A stretch of DNA of 64,000 nt from assembly GCF_001512285.1 (NCBI RefSeq), contig NZ_LNUV01000001.1, positions 41,915 to 105,914 of the forward strand, written 5' to 3'. This document shows, piece after piece, positions 7,788 to 16,382 of the stretch. A program made the translations under genes and the position numbers. The notes below the pieces were generated by a model that was given only the letters and a program-made list of their open reading frames with translations, made no database searches and had not been told where the DNA came from. This DNA is from Arthrobacter sp. EpRS71 (GTDB taxonomy: Bacteria > Actinomycetota > Actinomycetes > Actinomycetales > Micrococcaceae). How positions within the stretch are numbered: position 1 is the stretch's first letter; each line of letters starts with the position of its first letter.

Positions 7788-8660
7788 ATGATCACTGGAA
7801 CCCTGACCTCAGAGACCTTCCTCCGGGCTGTCGAGCTCACGGAAACGGAGCCGCAGGTCTTCGACGAAGCCTATGAAGCAACCACTCAGTACGTGCCGTG
7901 GCCCAAGGCTTACGGTGGAGACATGGTGGCGCAGGCTGCGGCTGCGATGATGCGCTCGGTGGGTGCTGACAGGCAACTCCACTCGATGCACAGTTACTTC
8001 ATGCGCCCGGTGGACATCGGTTCCAGCGTTCGGTACGAGGTGGAACGTCTGCGCGATGGGCGCGGATACTCCACCAGGACAGTCCGCGGTTTCCAGAACG
8101 GAAAGCCCGTCTATGCCGCCATGGGTTCATTCCAGGTTCCCGAAGAGGGCCCGGACTTCCAGCCCCAGGCCCCGGCCGCCGTCGGGCCTGAATCGCTGCG
8201 GACAGCAGCGGAAGCGCTGGATGGTGTGGACGGTCAGGCCGCGGAGTACTGGTCCACGGGTCGTAGTTTCGATATGCGGCATATTCCCGGACCGGTATAC
8301 ATCGAGCTTGAGGGCGGGGCTGTTCCGCAGCAAGCCATTTGGGTCAAGGCCTTCGACGCATTACCCGACGGCGCCGACCTCCACCGCGCAGCACTGGCTT
8401 ACGTGTGCGACTACACCATCCTGGAGCCCTTGCTCCGGGTCAACGGCCTCAACTGGTCCAGCCCGGGCCTTGCCACCGCATCCCTGGATCACTCCATGTG
8501 GTTCCACCGGGACGGCCGCGCAGATGAGTGGGTCCTGTACGCGCAGGACGCCATCTCCGGCCAGAGCAACCGCGGACTGGCCATGGGCCGCTTCTTCGAT
8601 CAACAAGGAAGGCTGCTGGCCACGGTTGCCCAAGAGGGCATGATCCGGGCCGGCGCCTGA
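7788..8660 (+). CDS. tesB: Acyl-CoA thioesterase II (TesB family)
   Basis: A 290-residue double-hotdog thioesterase. YGGDMVAQA (residues 44-52), SMHSYFMRPVDI and the segment STRTVRGFQNGKPVYAAMGS are TesB hallmarks, and the second hotdog ends in SLDHSMWFHRDGRADEW, with the catalytic Asp expected in the LDHSMWFH region. It hydrolyses acyl-CoA to free acid and CoA. ATG 7788 is three bases after the cupin stop, so the two are surely co-transcribed. In this operon a thioesterase could release the hydroxylated aromatic acid from its CoA ester before ring cleavage. Confidence 0.9.
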   Translation: MITGTLTSETFLRAVELTETEPQVFDEAYEATTQYVPWPKAYGGDMVAQAAAAMMRSVGADRQLHSMHSYFMRPVDIGSSVRYEVERLRDGRGYSTRTVRGFQNGKPVYAAMGSFQVPEEGPDFQPQAPAAVGPESLRTAAEALDGVDGQAAEYWSTGRSFDMRHIPGPVYIELEGGAVPQQAIWVKAFDALPDGADLHRAALAYVCDYTILEPLLRVNGLNWSSPGLATASLDHSMWFHRDGRADEWVLYAQDAISGQSNRGLAMGRFFDQQGRLLATVAQEGMIRAGA

Positions 8661-8719
8661 ACAGCTTCAACCCCCAACCATCCGTCCGCTTCAACGACGC
8701 ACCACTGAAAGGAACGGCC

Positions 8720-10426
8720 ATGAGCATGATGCCATCGGCCCACGTGGACACGTTCACCCGCCACCACTTGCCGCCCGCCGATACCTGGCCCGCGCTTGAA
8801 TTCACCCTCCCCGAACTCCATTACCCGGAACGGCTTAATGCGGCCGCGGTCCTGATCGACGACGCTGTGGAACAGTACGGCGCCGACCGGCCGGCCCTGT
8901 GGACCCCCGACGGATCGGTCTGGACCTATGGTCAGCTCCAGACGCGTTCCAACCAGGTGGCCCAGGTCCTCACCGAAGACCTCGGTGTTGTTCCCGGCAA
9001 CCGTGTCCTGCTGCGCGGCCCCAACAACCCGTGGATCGTCGCGGCTTGGCTGGGTGTCCTGAAGGCGGGAGCCGTGGTGGTCACCACCATGCCCATGCTG
9101 CGCTCCACAGAGGTATCCACCCTGATTCAGCTCACCAAGCCGGTGGTGGCTATCTCGGATCACCGCTTTGTGGACGAGCTCGCGATCGCGGCCGGGGACG
9201 ACGTCGCTGGCTCGACGGTAAAGGTCCTCACGTACGGAGCCGGCAACGGATTCGACGACGACGGCGATCTCGTGTCCCGCTGTGGGCATAAGAGTGGGAA
9301 GTTCACGGCAGTGGACACAGCCGCGGACGATGTTGCCCTGCTGGGTCCGACGTCCGGCACCACGGGTGTGCCCAAGGTGACCATGCATTTCCACCGGGAC
9401 ATCCTGGCCAACGCGGACACGTTCGCCCGGTACATCCTGAAGCCCACCGCTCAGGACGTCTTTGCGGGGTCACCTCCGCTGGCGTTCACGTTCGGGCTCG
9501 GTGGACTGGTGGTGTTCCCGCTGCGTTTCGGAGCGTCGTCGCTGCTCACGGAAAAGGCCGGACCGGTTGAACTTGCCGAGCACGCCTCCAAAGCCGGGGC
9601 CAGCATCCTCTTCACCGCGCCCACGGCCTACCGGGCCATCCTCAAGGAAAACCGCGGAGATCTGCTGCGGAGTCTGCGCATTGCGGTGTCGGCAGGCGAG
9701 CACCTGTCCAAGGAAACGTGGGAGGCCGTGTACGAGGCCACGGGCTTGCAGTTGGTGAACGGCATTGGCGCCACCGAAATGCTGCACGTGTTCATCTCGG
9801 CAGCCGGTGACGATATTCGTCCGGGCGCCACGGGACGGGCGGTTCCGGGCTACCGGGCCACCATCCTGGATGACGACGGCAATGAGCTGGGGCCGGGAAG
9901 CATAGGCCGGCTGGCCGTCATTGGTCCCACCGGCTGCCGCTACCTGGACGATCCGCGGCAGGCCAACTACGTGGTCCGTGGTTGGAACGTCACGGGCGAT
10001 ACCTTCTCCATGGATGCGGACGGGTACTTCACCTACCAGGCGCGCTCGGACAACATGATTGTGTCCTCCGGCTACAACATCGGTGCCCCCGAGGTGGAAA
10101 CCGCCATTGACCAGCATCCGGACGTGGTGGAGAACGCGGTCATCGGCATTCCGGATGAGGAGCGGGGCAGCATTGTGTGCGCGTTTGTGGTCCTCCGCGA
10201 CGGCGTCGAGGGAGACGCCGGGAAGCGCAAGGAAATCCAGGACTTCGTCAAGCAGACCATCGCCCCCTACAAGTACCCGCGGGACGTACGGTTCGTCCAC
10301 GAACTCCCACGCAATCCCAGCGGAAAACTCCAGCACTTCAAGCTGCGCGACGGTGTCCTCAAGGACGCGGCCCAGAGCGCAGCCACCACTGAACAACTTA
10401 CCCCTGCCGGTCAGAGCCAGGCCTGA
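8720..10426 (+). CDS. Aryl-CoA ligase (salicylate or 2-aminobenzoate type), AMP-forming
   Basis: A 568-residue ANL-superfamily enzyme of the benzoate-CoA ligase group. The P-loop GPTSGTTGVPKVTMHFHRD (near residue 210), the A5 motif NGIGATEMLHVF, the hinge region YFTYQARSDNMIVSSGYNI and the catalytic Lys in the late PRNPSGKLQHFKLR are all present. It would activate an aromatic acid to the acyl-AMP and then the CoA thioester. ATG 8720 has AAAGGAACG upstream; the frame is open further left but runs through tesB. It sits 14 bases before the fused monooxygenase/reductase gene, whose known relatives act on salicylyl-CoA or 2-aminobenzoyl-CoA, so one of those acids is the likely substrate. Confidence 0.9.
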   Translation: MSMMPSAHVDTFTRHHLPPADTWPALEFTLPELHYPERLNAAAVLIDDAVEQYGADRPALWTPDGSVWTYGQLQTRSNQVAQVLTEDLGVVPGNRVLLRGPNNPWIVAAWLGVLKAGAVVVTTMPMLRSTEVSTLIQLTKPVVAISDHRFVDELAIAAGDDVAGSTVKVLTYGAGNGFDDDGDLVSRCGHKSGKFTAVDTAADDVALLGPTSGTTGVPKVTMHFHRDILANADTFARYILKPTAQDVFAGSPPLAFTFGLGGLVVFPLRFGASSLLTEKAGPVELAEHASKAGASILFTAPTAYRAILKENRGDLLRSLRIAVSAGEHLSKETWEAVYEATGLQLVNGIGATEMLHVFISAAGDDIRPGATGRAVPGYRATILDDDGNELGPGSIGRLAVIGPTGCRYLDDPRQANYVVRGWNVTGDTFSMDADGYFTYQARSDNMIVSSGYNIGAPEVETAIDQHPDVVENAVIGIPDEERGSIVCAFVVLRDGVEGDAGKRKEIQDFVKQTIAPYKYPRDVRFVHELPRNPSGKLQHFKLRDGVLKDAAQSAATTEQLTPAGQSQA

Positions 10427-10440
10427 GAAGGAGCAACACC

Positions 10441-12831
10441 ATGAAAATCGCAATCGTTGGAGGCGGCCCGGGCGGCCTGTACTTCGCAGCATTGATGAAG
10501 CAGCTGGATCCGTCCCACGACATCACCCTCTGGGAACGCAACGCTGCCAGCGACACCTTTGGTTTCGGCGTCGTATTTTCCGATGAGACCCTGGGCGGAA
10601 TCGGCAACGCCGATCCTGTGGTGGCTGAATACATGAGCCGCCGCTTCGCCCGTTGGTCGGACATCGACATCCACTTCGGTGGTGAAATGATCACCGTGGG
10701 CGGCCAGGGCTTCGCGGCCATGAGCCGTAAGGAATTGCTGGAACTGCTGCAGCGCCGGTGCATCGAACTCAACGTGGACGTGCGATTCAGCACCCTCGCC
10801 CCAGCCATCGAGGAACTCGAAGCCAACTACGATCTTGTGCTGGCAGCTGACGGCATCAACTCGCAGATCCGCGCCAAGTACGCAGACGCCTTCCAGCCGG
10901 ATCTGGACCCCCGCACCAACAAGTTCATGTGGCTCGGTACCAACCAGGTGTTTGAGGCCTTCAAGTTCTTCGTGAAGGAAACCGAGTGGGGCGTCATGCA
11001 GATCCACGGCTACCCGTACTCGGATGAGGGCTCCACGTTCATCGTGGAAATGCATCAGGACGTGTGGCACGCCGCGGGCTTTGACGAAACCGCCAACGAG
11101 GTCTTCCCTCCCGGCGTTTCCGACGAGAAATCCATCGCCAAAATCCGCGAAATTTTCGCCGAAGAGCTGGACGGGTACGACGTCCTGACCAACAACTCCA
11201 AGTGGATCAACTTCACCACGGTCCGCAACCAGAGCTGGCGCAAGGGCAATGTTGTGCTCCTGGGTGACGCCGCCCACACCGCACACTTCTCCATCGGCTC
11301 CGGCACCAAACTGGCCATGGAGGACTCGCTGGCGTTGGCAGCCTGCCTGCACGAGCACCCCGACATCGAGGCCGCACTGGAAGCCTACGAGACCGAGCGG
11401 CGGCCCGTGGTGGCATCCACGCAGCGCGCAGCCCAGGCGTCCTTGGAATGGTTTGAGCGCATCGGCCAGTACAAGGACCAGGATCCCACCCAGTTCGCGT
11501 TCAACCTGCTGACCCGCAGCCGCCGCATCACCCAGGAAAACCTGCGCCTCCGCGATCCTGAGTTCGCCGATGCCGTGGACCGCGACTTTGCTGAATCCCA
11601 GGGTCTCAGCGAGGTGGCGCCGGCCATGTTCCAGCCCTTCCGCATTGGTGGGCTGGAGCTGAAGAACCGCATTGTGGTTTCCCCGATGGACATGTACTCG
11701 GCCACTGATGGTGTTCCTGGTGACTTCCACAAGGTCCACCTGGGTTCCAAGGCTCTCGGCGGTGCCGGCTTGGTGATGACCGAAATGGTCTGCGTTTCCG
11801 AAGCCGGCCGCATCACGCCCGGCTGCAGTGGCCTGTACACGGATGAGCAGCGTGACAGCTGGAAGGAAATCGTGGACTTCGTCCACAGCCGTTCCACCGC
11901 CAAGATCGGTGCCCAACTGGGCCACTCGGGCCGCAAGGGCTCCACCAAACTCATGTGGGAAGGCATCGACCAGCCCCTCGAGTCCGGCAACTGGACCGCC
12001 GTCGGCCCGTCGGCCCTGCCGTACAGCGCGGAGAACCAGACCCCCGTAGAGCTTGACCGCGCGGGCATGGACGCCATCAAGGCGGAGTTCGTCGCTTCGA
12101 CGGTTCGTGCCGAGGCGGCAGGCTTCGATCTCCTGGAGATCCACGCCGCGCACGGCTACCTGCTGTCCTCCTTCCTGTCACCGGTGTCCAACAAGCGGAC
12201 CGACGAATACGGCGGCAGCTTGGAGAACCGGCTGCGGTTCCCGTTGGAAGTGTTCGACGCCGTTCGCGCGGCCTGGCCTGCCGAGAAGCCTGTGACTGTG
12301 CGCATCTCCGCCACCGACTGGATCGAGGGCGGCAACACTTCCGACGATTCTGTGGCCATCGCCGCGGCCTTTGTTGAGCACGGTGCTGCCGGCTTGGATG
12401 TTTCCACCGGACAGGTGGCCAAGGAAGAGAAGCCCGCTTTCGGCCGCAGCTACCAGACGCCGTTCGCCGACCGCATCCGCCAGGAAGTTGCCGCACCGGC
12501 AGGCGTGGCTGTCATCGCCGTCGGCGCCATCTCCACGTACGACGACGTGAACTCCATCCTCCTCGCAGGCCGCGCGGACCTGATCGCTCTGGGCCGCACG
12601 CACCTTTACGACCCCCAGTGGACGCTGCACGCCGCCGCTGAACAGGAATATCAAGGCCCCGGTGCCCAGTGGATCCCGCAGTTCCGTGCGGGTCGCCGCA
12701 AGCCACCGAGCTCACGCACTGACGCCGTTCGTCCCCGTCTGTCCTTGCTGAAGGAAGCGGACCTTGACGAGGTCAACACCCACCTTCGTTGGACTCCCGA
12801 GTCCGCCGCCGCATCGGTTTTGGTGAAGTAG
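10441..12831 (+). CDS. Bifunctional aryl-CoA flavin monooxygenase / OYE-like reductase (salicylyl-CoA 5-hydroxylase or 2-aminobenzoyl-CoA monooxygenase/reductase type)
   Basis: A 796-residue natural fusion. Residues 1 to about 385 are a class A FAD monooxygenase: GGGPGG at 8-13 binds ADP of FAD, and GDAAHTAHFSIGSGTKLAMED near residue 275 binds its ribityl part. Residues from about 395 (MFQPFRIGGLELKNRIVVSP) are an Old Yellow Enzyme-type FMN/NADH domain with EIHAAHGYLLSSFLSP and TDEYGGSLENR. This layout matches Azoarcus 2-aminobenzoyl-CoA monooxygenase/reductase and Streptomyces SdgC (salicylyl-CoA 5-hydroxylase). It hydroxylates C5 of the ring on the CoA ester and, in the Azoarcus enzyme, also reduces the ring. 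Gap to the next gene is 2 bases. Which substrate it uses here is open. Confidence 0.92.
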   Translation: MKIAIVGGGPGGLYFAALMKQLDPSHDITLWERNAASDTFGFGVVFSDETLGGIGNADPVVAEYMSRRFARWSDIDIHFGGEMITVGGQGFAAMSRKELLELLQRRCIELNVDVRFSTLAPAIEELEANYDLVLAADGINSQIRAKYADAFQPDLDPRTNKFMWLGTNQVFEAFKFFVKETEWGVMQIHGYPYSDEGSTFIVEMHQDVWHAAGFDETANEVFPPGVSDEKSIAKIREIFAEELDGYDVLTNNSKWINFTTVRNQSWRKGNVVLLGDAAHTAHFSIGSGTKLAMEDSLALAACLHEHPDIEAALEAYETERRPVVASTQRAAQASLEWFERIGQYKDQDPTQFAFNLLTRSRRITQENLRLRDPEFADAVDRDFAESQGLSEVAPAMFQPFRIGGLELKNRIVVSPMDMYSATDGVPGDFHKVHLGSKALGGAGLVMTEMVCVSEAGRITPGCSGLYTDEQRDSWKEIVDFVHSRSTAKIGAQLGHSGRKGSTKLMWEGIDQPLESGNWTAVGPSALPYSAENQTPVELDRAGMDAIKAEFVASTVRAEAAGFDLLEIHAAHGYLLSSFLSPVSNKRTDEYGGSLENRLRFPLEVFDAVRAAWPAEKPVTVRISATDWIEGGNTSDDSVAIAAAFVEHGAAGLDVSTGQVAKEEKPAFGRSYQTPFADRIRQEVAAPAGVAVIAVGAISTYDDVNSILLAGRADLIALGRTHLYDPQWTLHAAAEQEYQGPGAQWIPQFRAGRRKPPSSRTDAVRPRLSLLKEADLDEVNTHLRWTPESAAASVLVK

Positions 12832-12833
12832 CC

Positions 12834-14192
12834 ATGGCCACCGCACCAGTCAATAACTGGAACGTGCCCAAGAAGACCACCGGCCTGGTGTTGTTCTGCT
12901 GCTGGCTCGCGATCCTCGCCGAAGGCTACGACGTCGGCGTCCTTGGGGCCATCCTTCCGGCGCTTGCCGAGTACAAGGAATGGAACCTTAGCCCGCTGGC
13001 ACTCGGCGGTCTGGGATCATATGCCTTGATCGGCATGCTTATCGGCGCCCTTTTCATAGGCACCCTCAGTGACCTCGTGGGCCGCAAAAAGATGCTCTTG
13101 GCCTCCATGGCGATCTTCACCCTCACCCAGGCTGGGGCTGCGTGGGCTCCGACGCCGGAACTCTTCGGCCTGTTCCGGCTCATTGGCGGGCTGGGCATGG
13201 GCGGTGTCATTCCGGTGGCAGCGGCCCTGACCATTGAATACTCGGCGCCGAACAAGCGCTCCTACAACTACGGCCTGATGTACTCCGGCTACTCGCTGGG
13301 TATTGTGGCCGCAGCACTGGCAGCCCTGTTTGTCCTGCCCATGGGTGGTTGGCGGGCAGTGATCGCCATCGGCGCCGCACCAGTGGTCCTGATTCCGATC
13401 ATCTGGAAGTTCCTGCCTGAATCCTTGGAATTCCTGGAGTCAAAGGGCCGGAAGTCAGAGGCCAAGACCTTGGCCGCCAAGCTGCAGATCACCGACTACC
13501 GGCCAGTGGTTGCCGTTGCCCCCTCAGGTGCGCAGGTGGCTGATCCGTGGTGGAAGACCATCACCACCATGTTCTCCATGAAGTACTTGCGCTCCACCGT
13601 CTTCTTCTGGATCTCCCTGTTCCTGGGCCTCCTGCTGGTTTACGGATTGAACACCTGGTTGCCGAGCATCATGAAGAAGGCCGGCTATGACCTGGGCTCG
13701 TCCCTGACGTTCCTCCTGGTCTTCAGCCTTGCCTCGGCCATTGGTGGCTTGCTCCTTGGCCGGGCGGCGGACAAGTACGGCAAGAAGCTCATCCTGGTGG
13801 TGTTCTACATCCTGGGCGGCCTGGGCATCATGCTCCTGGTCTTCCCCAACACCATGGTGGTGAACCTGTTGTTCGTGGCCTTCGCCGGGATCGGTTCCAT
13901 TTCCACATCGCTGGTCCTGACCGGCTACATTGCCGACTACTACCCGGCCAAGGTCCGTGGCACGGCAACGGGCTGGGCGTTGAGCTTCGCCCGACTGGGT
14001 GCCATTTCCGGACCGTTGATCGGTGGTTGGATCGCAGGTTCCAAGCTGCCCTTTGAGGCCAACTTCGCCATCTTTGCTGGCATCGCGGTACTGGCGGCCG
14101 GTGCTGTGGCGATGATTCCCAAGCCACAGCCTGAGGGGCCGGTTGCCGCCGTCGACGTCGACCCCGACGACGCCACCGTCAGCGCCCGATAG
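12834..14192 (+). CDS. MFS transporter, aromatic acid:H+ symporter (AAHS) family
   Basis: A 452-residue 12-helix major facilitator. The first helix WLAILAEGYDVGVLGAILPAL contains the Asp and Gly pattern typical of the AAHS family (PcaK, BenK), and the loop between helices 2 and 3 reads GTLSDLVGRKK, the MFS signature. The N-terminus starts MATAPVNNWNVPKK; ATG 12834 is two bases after the fused oxygenase stop, so it belongs to the operon. It probably imports the aromatic acid that the ligase activates. The C-terminal tail is hydrophilic and acidic. Confidence 0.88.
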   Translation: MATAPVNNWNVPKKTTGLVLFCCWLAILAEGYDVGVLGAILPALAEYKEWNLSPLALGGLGSYALIGMLIGALFIGTLSDLVGRKKMLLASMAIFTLTQAGAAWAPTPELFGLFRLIGGLGMGGVIPVAAALTIEYSAPNKRSYNYGLMYSGYSLGIVAAALAALFVLPMGGWRAVIAIGAAPVVLIPIIWKFLPESLEFLESKGRKSEAKTLAAKLQITDYRPVVAVAPSGAQVADPWWKTITTMFSMKYLRSTVFFWISLFLGLLLVYGLNTWLPSIMKKAGYDLGSSLTFLLVFSLASAIGGLLLGRAADKYGKKLILVVFYILGGLGIMLLVFPNTMVVNLLFVAFAGIGSISTSLVLTGYIADYYPAKVRGTATGWALSFARLGAISGPLIGGWIAGSKLPFEANFAIFAGIAVLAAGAVAMIPKPQPEGPVAAVDVDPDDATVSAR

Positions 14193-14200
14193 GAGCAATC

Positions 14201-14605
14201 ATGGACAGGTTTCCGGAGGCGTGCGTCGAGCGAACGGTGGAATGGGTGGACACCGACGCCTCCGGACACCAGCACAACTCGGCCATCCTGCGCTGGGTTG
14301 AGGCTGCCGAGGCCGAGCTGTTCCGAAAGCTGGAGCTGCCGGACTATTTCCCCAGCGCCCCGCGGGTGCAGCAAGTCATCAATTACAAGGCCAAGCTGTG
14401 GTTCGGCCAGCGCATCACCGCCACGGTGAGGATCCACGCGCTTGGCCGAACCTCGCTGACGCTCGCCTTTGAGGTGATGTCCGACGCCGGTGAGGTAGCC
14501 GCGTACGGGACGGTCACCACGGTGCACGTCCCCTACGGCACTACCTCGGCGCAGCCCTGGCCGGAGCATCTGGTCCGGGCTGTCGAGGCTGCGCGGGGTT
14601 CCTGA
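14201..14605 (+). CDS. Hotdog-fold acyl-CoA thioesterase (4-hydroxybenzoyl-CoA thioesterase-like)
   Basis: A 134-residue single-hotdog protein. The N-terminal ERTVEWVDTDASGHQHNSA contains the Asp of the 4-hydroxybenzoyl-CoA thioesterase active site (D-x-D-x-x-G-H pattern), followed by the central helix ILRWVEAAEAELFRKL. AGGAGC is six bases upstream of ATG 14201. It is the second thioesterase of the operon and the last gene before a bidirectional terminator hairpin. It could release the ring-hydroxylated acid from CoA or clear dead-end aryl-CoA esters. Confidence 0.85.
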   Translation: MDRFPEACVERTVEWVDTDASGHQHNSAILRWVEAAEAELFRKLELPDYFPSAPRVQQVINYKAKLWFGQRITATVRIHALGRTSLTLAFEVMSDAGEVAAYGTVTTVHVPYGTTSAQPWPEHLVRAVEAARGS

Positions 14606-14613
14606 GCGCGCTG

Positions 14614-14662
14614 GACGGCAGCCAACACCACCGTTGAAGCTTGAGGTGGGTTGGCTGCTGTC
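14614..14662. terminator. Bidirectional terminator hairpin
   Basis: GACGGCAGCCAACACCACC (14614-14632) pairs with GGTGGGTTGGCTGCTGTC (14645-14662) through a single bulge and one mismatch, with a 12-base loop. It sits between the stops of two convergent genes. There is no clear T-run on either side, so efficiency is uncertain. Confidence 0.6.
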
Positions 14663-14678
14663 TCGGCGTAGGGGGTGG

Positions 14679-15212
14679 TTAGCGCAGGCCCTTGAGGATG
14701 TTCTTGGGGCGCTGCATCTCGCCGTGCTTGGCGCCAAGGATGATTACCCAAGCTGCGAAGGCCGGGATGGCCCACTGGAGTGCTTTCAGCTGGGTTTGGG
14801 CTGACTTTAGTTCATCCGAAGCGCTCGCGCGGGGTTCCGTGGCTCCTTCGGCGCCTTCCTCGGAAAGCTCGTCCACCTTCTTGCCCACTACACCTGCGTA
14901 TAGGGTCACGGCTGCTCCGGCCAGAGTCACCACGGTTTTGTAGATGGTGTTTGAGGCGACGCTGTCCTGCTTGGCGATCCGGCCCTTGTTCTCCCAAGCG
15001 ATGGCCAGGTCCGCAGCCAGGTGTCCTGCAAAAGCTGCGGTCTGAACGGGGGCCCATTTGCCCCAGCCCTTGCTTGAAAGGCGCGTGCGCTCGGTGGGAT
15101 CTTTGGCCTCTGCGGCGGCACCGTTAAGTCCAATGGCGCCCATCAGTGAGCCGCCGAACCATGCGGCGGCGGTGAGGTCGTGAATGGAGCGGGCTACGAG
15201 ATTCCCTGCCAT
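14679..15212 (-). CDS. Membrane protein of unknown function
   Basis: A 177-residue protein not recognised as a named family. Hydrophobic stretches occur around residues 13-32 (AAWFGGSLMGAIGL), 92-112 (TVVTLAGAAVTLYAGVVG) and 145-160 (WAIPAFAAWVIIL), with a charged acidic segment between the last two (DELSEEGAEGATEPR). It is probably an inner-membrane protein with three or four helices. A perfect 20-base palindrome (15283-15302) lies 70 bases upstream and resembles a site in front of the DUF1508-like gene at 18141, hinting at a shared regulator. Confidence 0.65.
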   Translation of the reverse strand: MAGNLVARSIHDLTAAAWFGGSLMGAIGLNGAAAEAKDPTERTRLSSKGWGKWAPVQTAAFAGHLAADLAIAWENKGRIAKQDSVASNTIYKTVVTLAGAAVTLYAGVVGKKVDELSEEGAEGATEPRASASDELKSAQTQLKALQWAIPAFAAWVIILGAKHGEMQRPKNILKGLR

Positions 15213-15282
15213 GATGTGCTTCCTATCGTTGATACGGAAAGTACCTTCCGAGGCAGTGATGGCCTCGAATCAGCGTGCTCCT

Positions 15283-15302
15283 ATAGTAAGCATGCTTACT
15301 AT
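15283..15302. promoter_or_regulatory. Perfect 20-base palindrome, candidate operator
   Basis: ATAGTAAGCATGCTTACTAT is its own reverse complement. It lies in the 264-base gap between the minus-strand membrane protein gene (start 15212) and the plus-strand PaaX gene (start 15477). A near-copy with the same outer arms, ATACTAAGTAGTCTTACTAT, is at 18090-18109, and the same half-sites in a wider spacing occur at 41841-41881. The symmetry suggests a dimeric repressor site. Confidence 0.7.
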
Positions 15303-15476
15303 GGCGCGGCCAGCCGGGCAGTCTCCAGAAGAACATCGAGCGCCTGAGACATCACGCATGATCCGTTGATCAGGGCCGACTATGGGCATGTGAAGCAATC
15401 TGAGCGGAAGCATCACCGCACCTATGATGAACTGGACTGGCGCCTGATGTGCGGCGCGGAAATGAGGACCCTTTCG

Positions 15477-16361
15477 ATGTTTGCCGTCCCGGCACCCCCA
15501 GTACGCCACCAGCAGCTGCTCGTCACAATCTTCGGCCTCTACGGCCGGAACGTGGGCGATGCTTTGCCGGTTTCCGCGCTGATTTCCATGCTGGGTTCAC
15601 TGGGTTATGACGCCCCCGGCGTGAGGTCGTCAGTGTCCAGGCTCAAAGCCAAGGGGGTGCTGAAGAGCGTCCGTGAGGGCGGCATCGCCAAGTACAAGAT
15701 TTCCGAGTCTGTCAGCGATGTTTTCCGCGAAGGCGACCGGAGGATTTTCGCCCCGGAACAACCTGCACCTGTGGACACGTGGGTGCTTGCGGTGTTTTCC
15801 GTGCCGGAATCGATGCGTAACCGCAGGCACCAGTTGCGTTCCGCCCTGTCCGGATTAGGATTTGGTTCGGTGGCCAGCGGTGTCTGGATTGCGCCGGCAC
15901 ATAAGCTGGAGCAAGCACGGGAACTGCTGACAGCGAGCGGACTGATCGAGTTCGTGGACCTGTTCCGCAGTGATTACGTTTTTGACGGCCCCATGAGACC
16001 CAAAATCTCCGAGTGGTGGGACCTCAAGGAACTCGATGAGCAGTTCACCGAGTTCCTCGAGCTGTACAGGGACGCCGGGCAGCAGTGGACTGAACGGGTT
16101 GGTGACGATCCTGATGTTGCTTTGGCAGAGTCCACGGAAGAGCTGCGGCGTGATGCGTTCCGTTACTACATTCCGATGCTCACCATGTGGCGGCGGTTCC
16201 CCTACCGGGACCCGAATCTGCCTGCCGATTACCTTCCGCCCGAGTGGCATGGTCCTGCGGTGCGCAGGACGTTCCAAGCGGTTCATCGCCTGGCATCACC
16301 CTTGGCCGCTGCGCATGCGCACGAGGTCATCGCCGAGGCCTTGGATCCGGCTGTAGCCTGA
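15477..16361 (+). CDS. PaaX-family transcriptional regulator
   Basis: A 294-residue PaaX-type regulator: an N-terminal winged helix (VSALISMLGSLGYDAPGVRSS, then RLKAKGVLKS), the central domain TWVLAVFSVPESMRNRRHQLRSAL and the C-terminal PaaX_C portion with YYIPMLTMWRRFPYRDPNLP. PaaX proteins sense aryl-CoA esters, classically phenylacetyl-CoA. ATG 15477 is chosen because GAGGA lies eight bases upstream; ATG 15462, ATG 15447 and a frame open to 15366 are possible. Its proximity to a CoA-ester aromatic pathway makes it a good candidate for that pathway's regulator, although one unrelated gene lies between. Confidence 0.82.
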   Translation: MFAVPAPPVRHQQLLVTIFGLYGRNVGDALPVSALISMLGSLGYDAPGVRSSVSRLKAKGVLKSVREGGIAKYKISESVSDVFREGDRRIFAPEQPAPVDTWVLAVFSVPESMRNRRHQLRSALSGLGFGSVASGVWIAPAHKLEQARELLTASGLIEFVDLFRSDYVFDGPMRPKISEWWDLKELDEQFTEFLELYRDAGQQWTERVGDDPDVALAESTEELRRDAFRYYIPMLTMWRRFPYRDPNLPADYLPPEWHGPAVRRTFQAVHRLASPLAAAHAHEVIAEALDPAVA

Positions 16362-16382
16362 CGCTTTGCCTGGTGTTCCCCA

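Noticed and set aside
10411..12153. A 580-codon open frame on the minus strand opposite the fused oxygenase
   Set aside because: No start signal or motif; a high-GC antisense shadow of the bifunctional gene.
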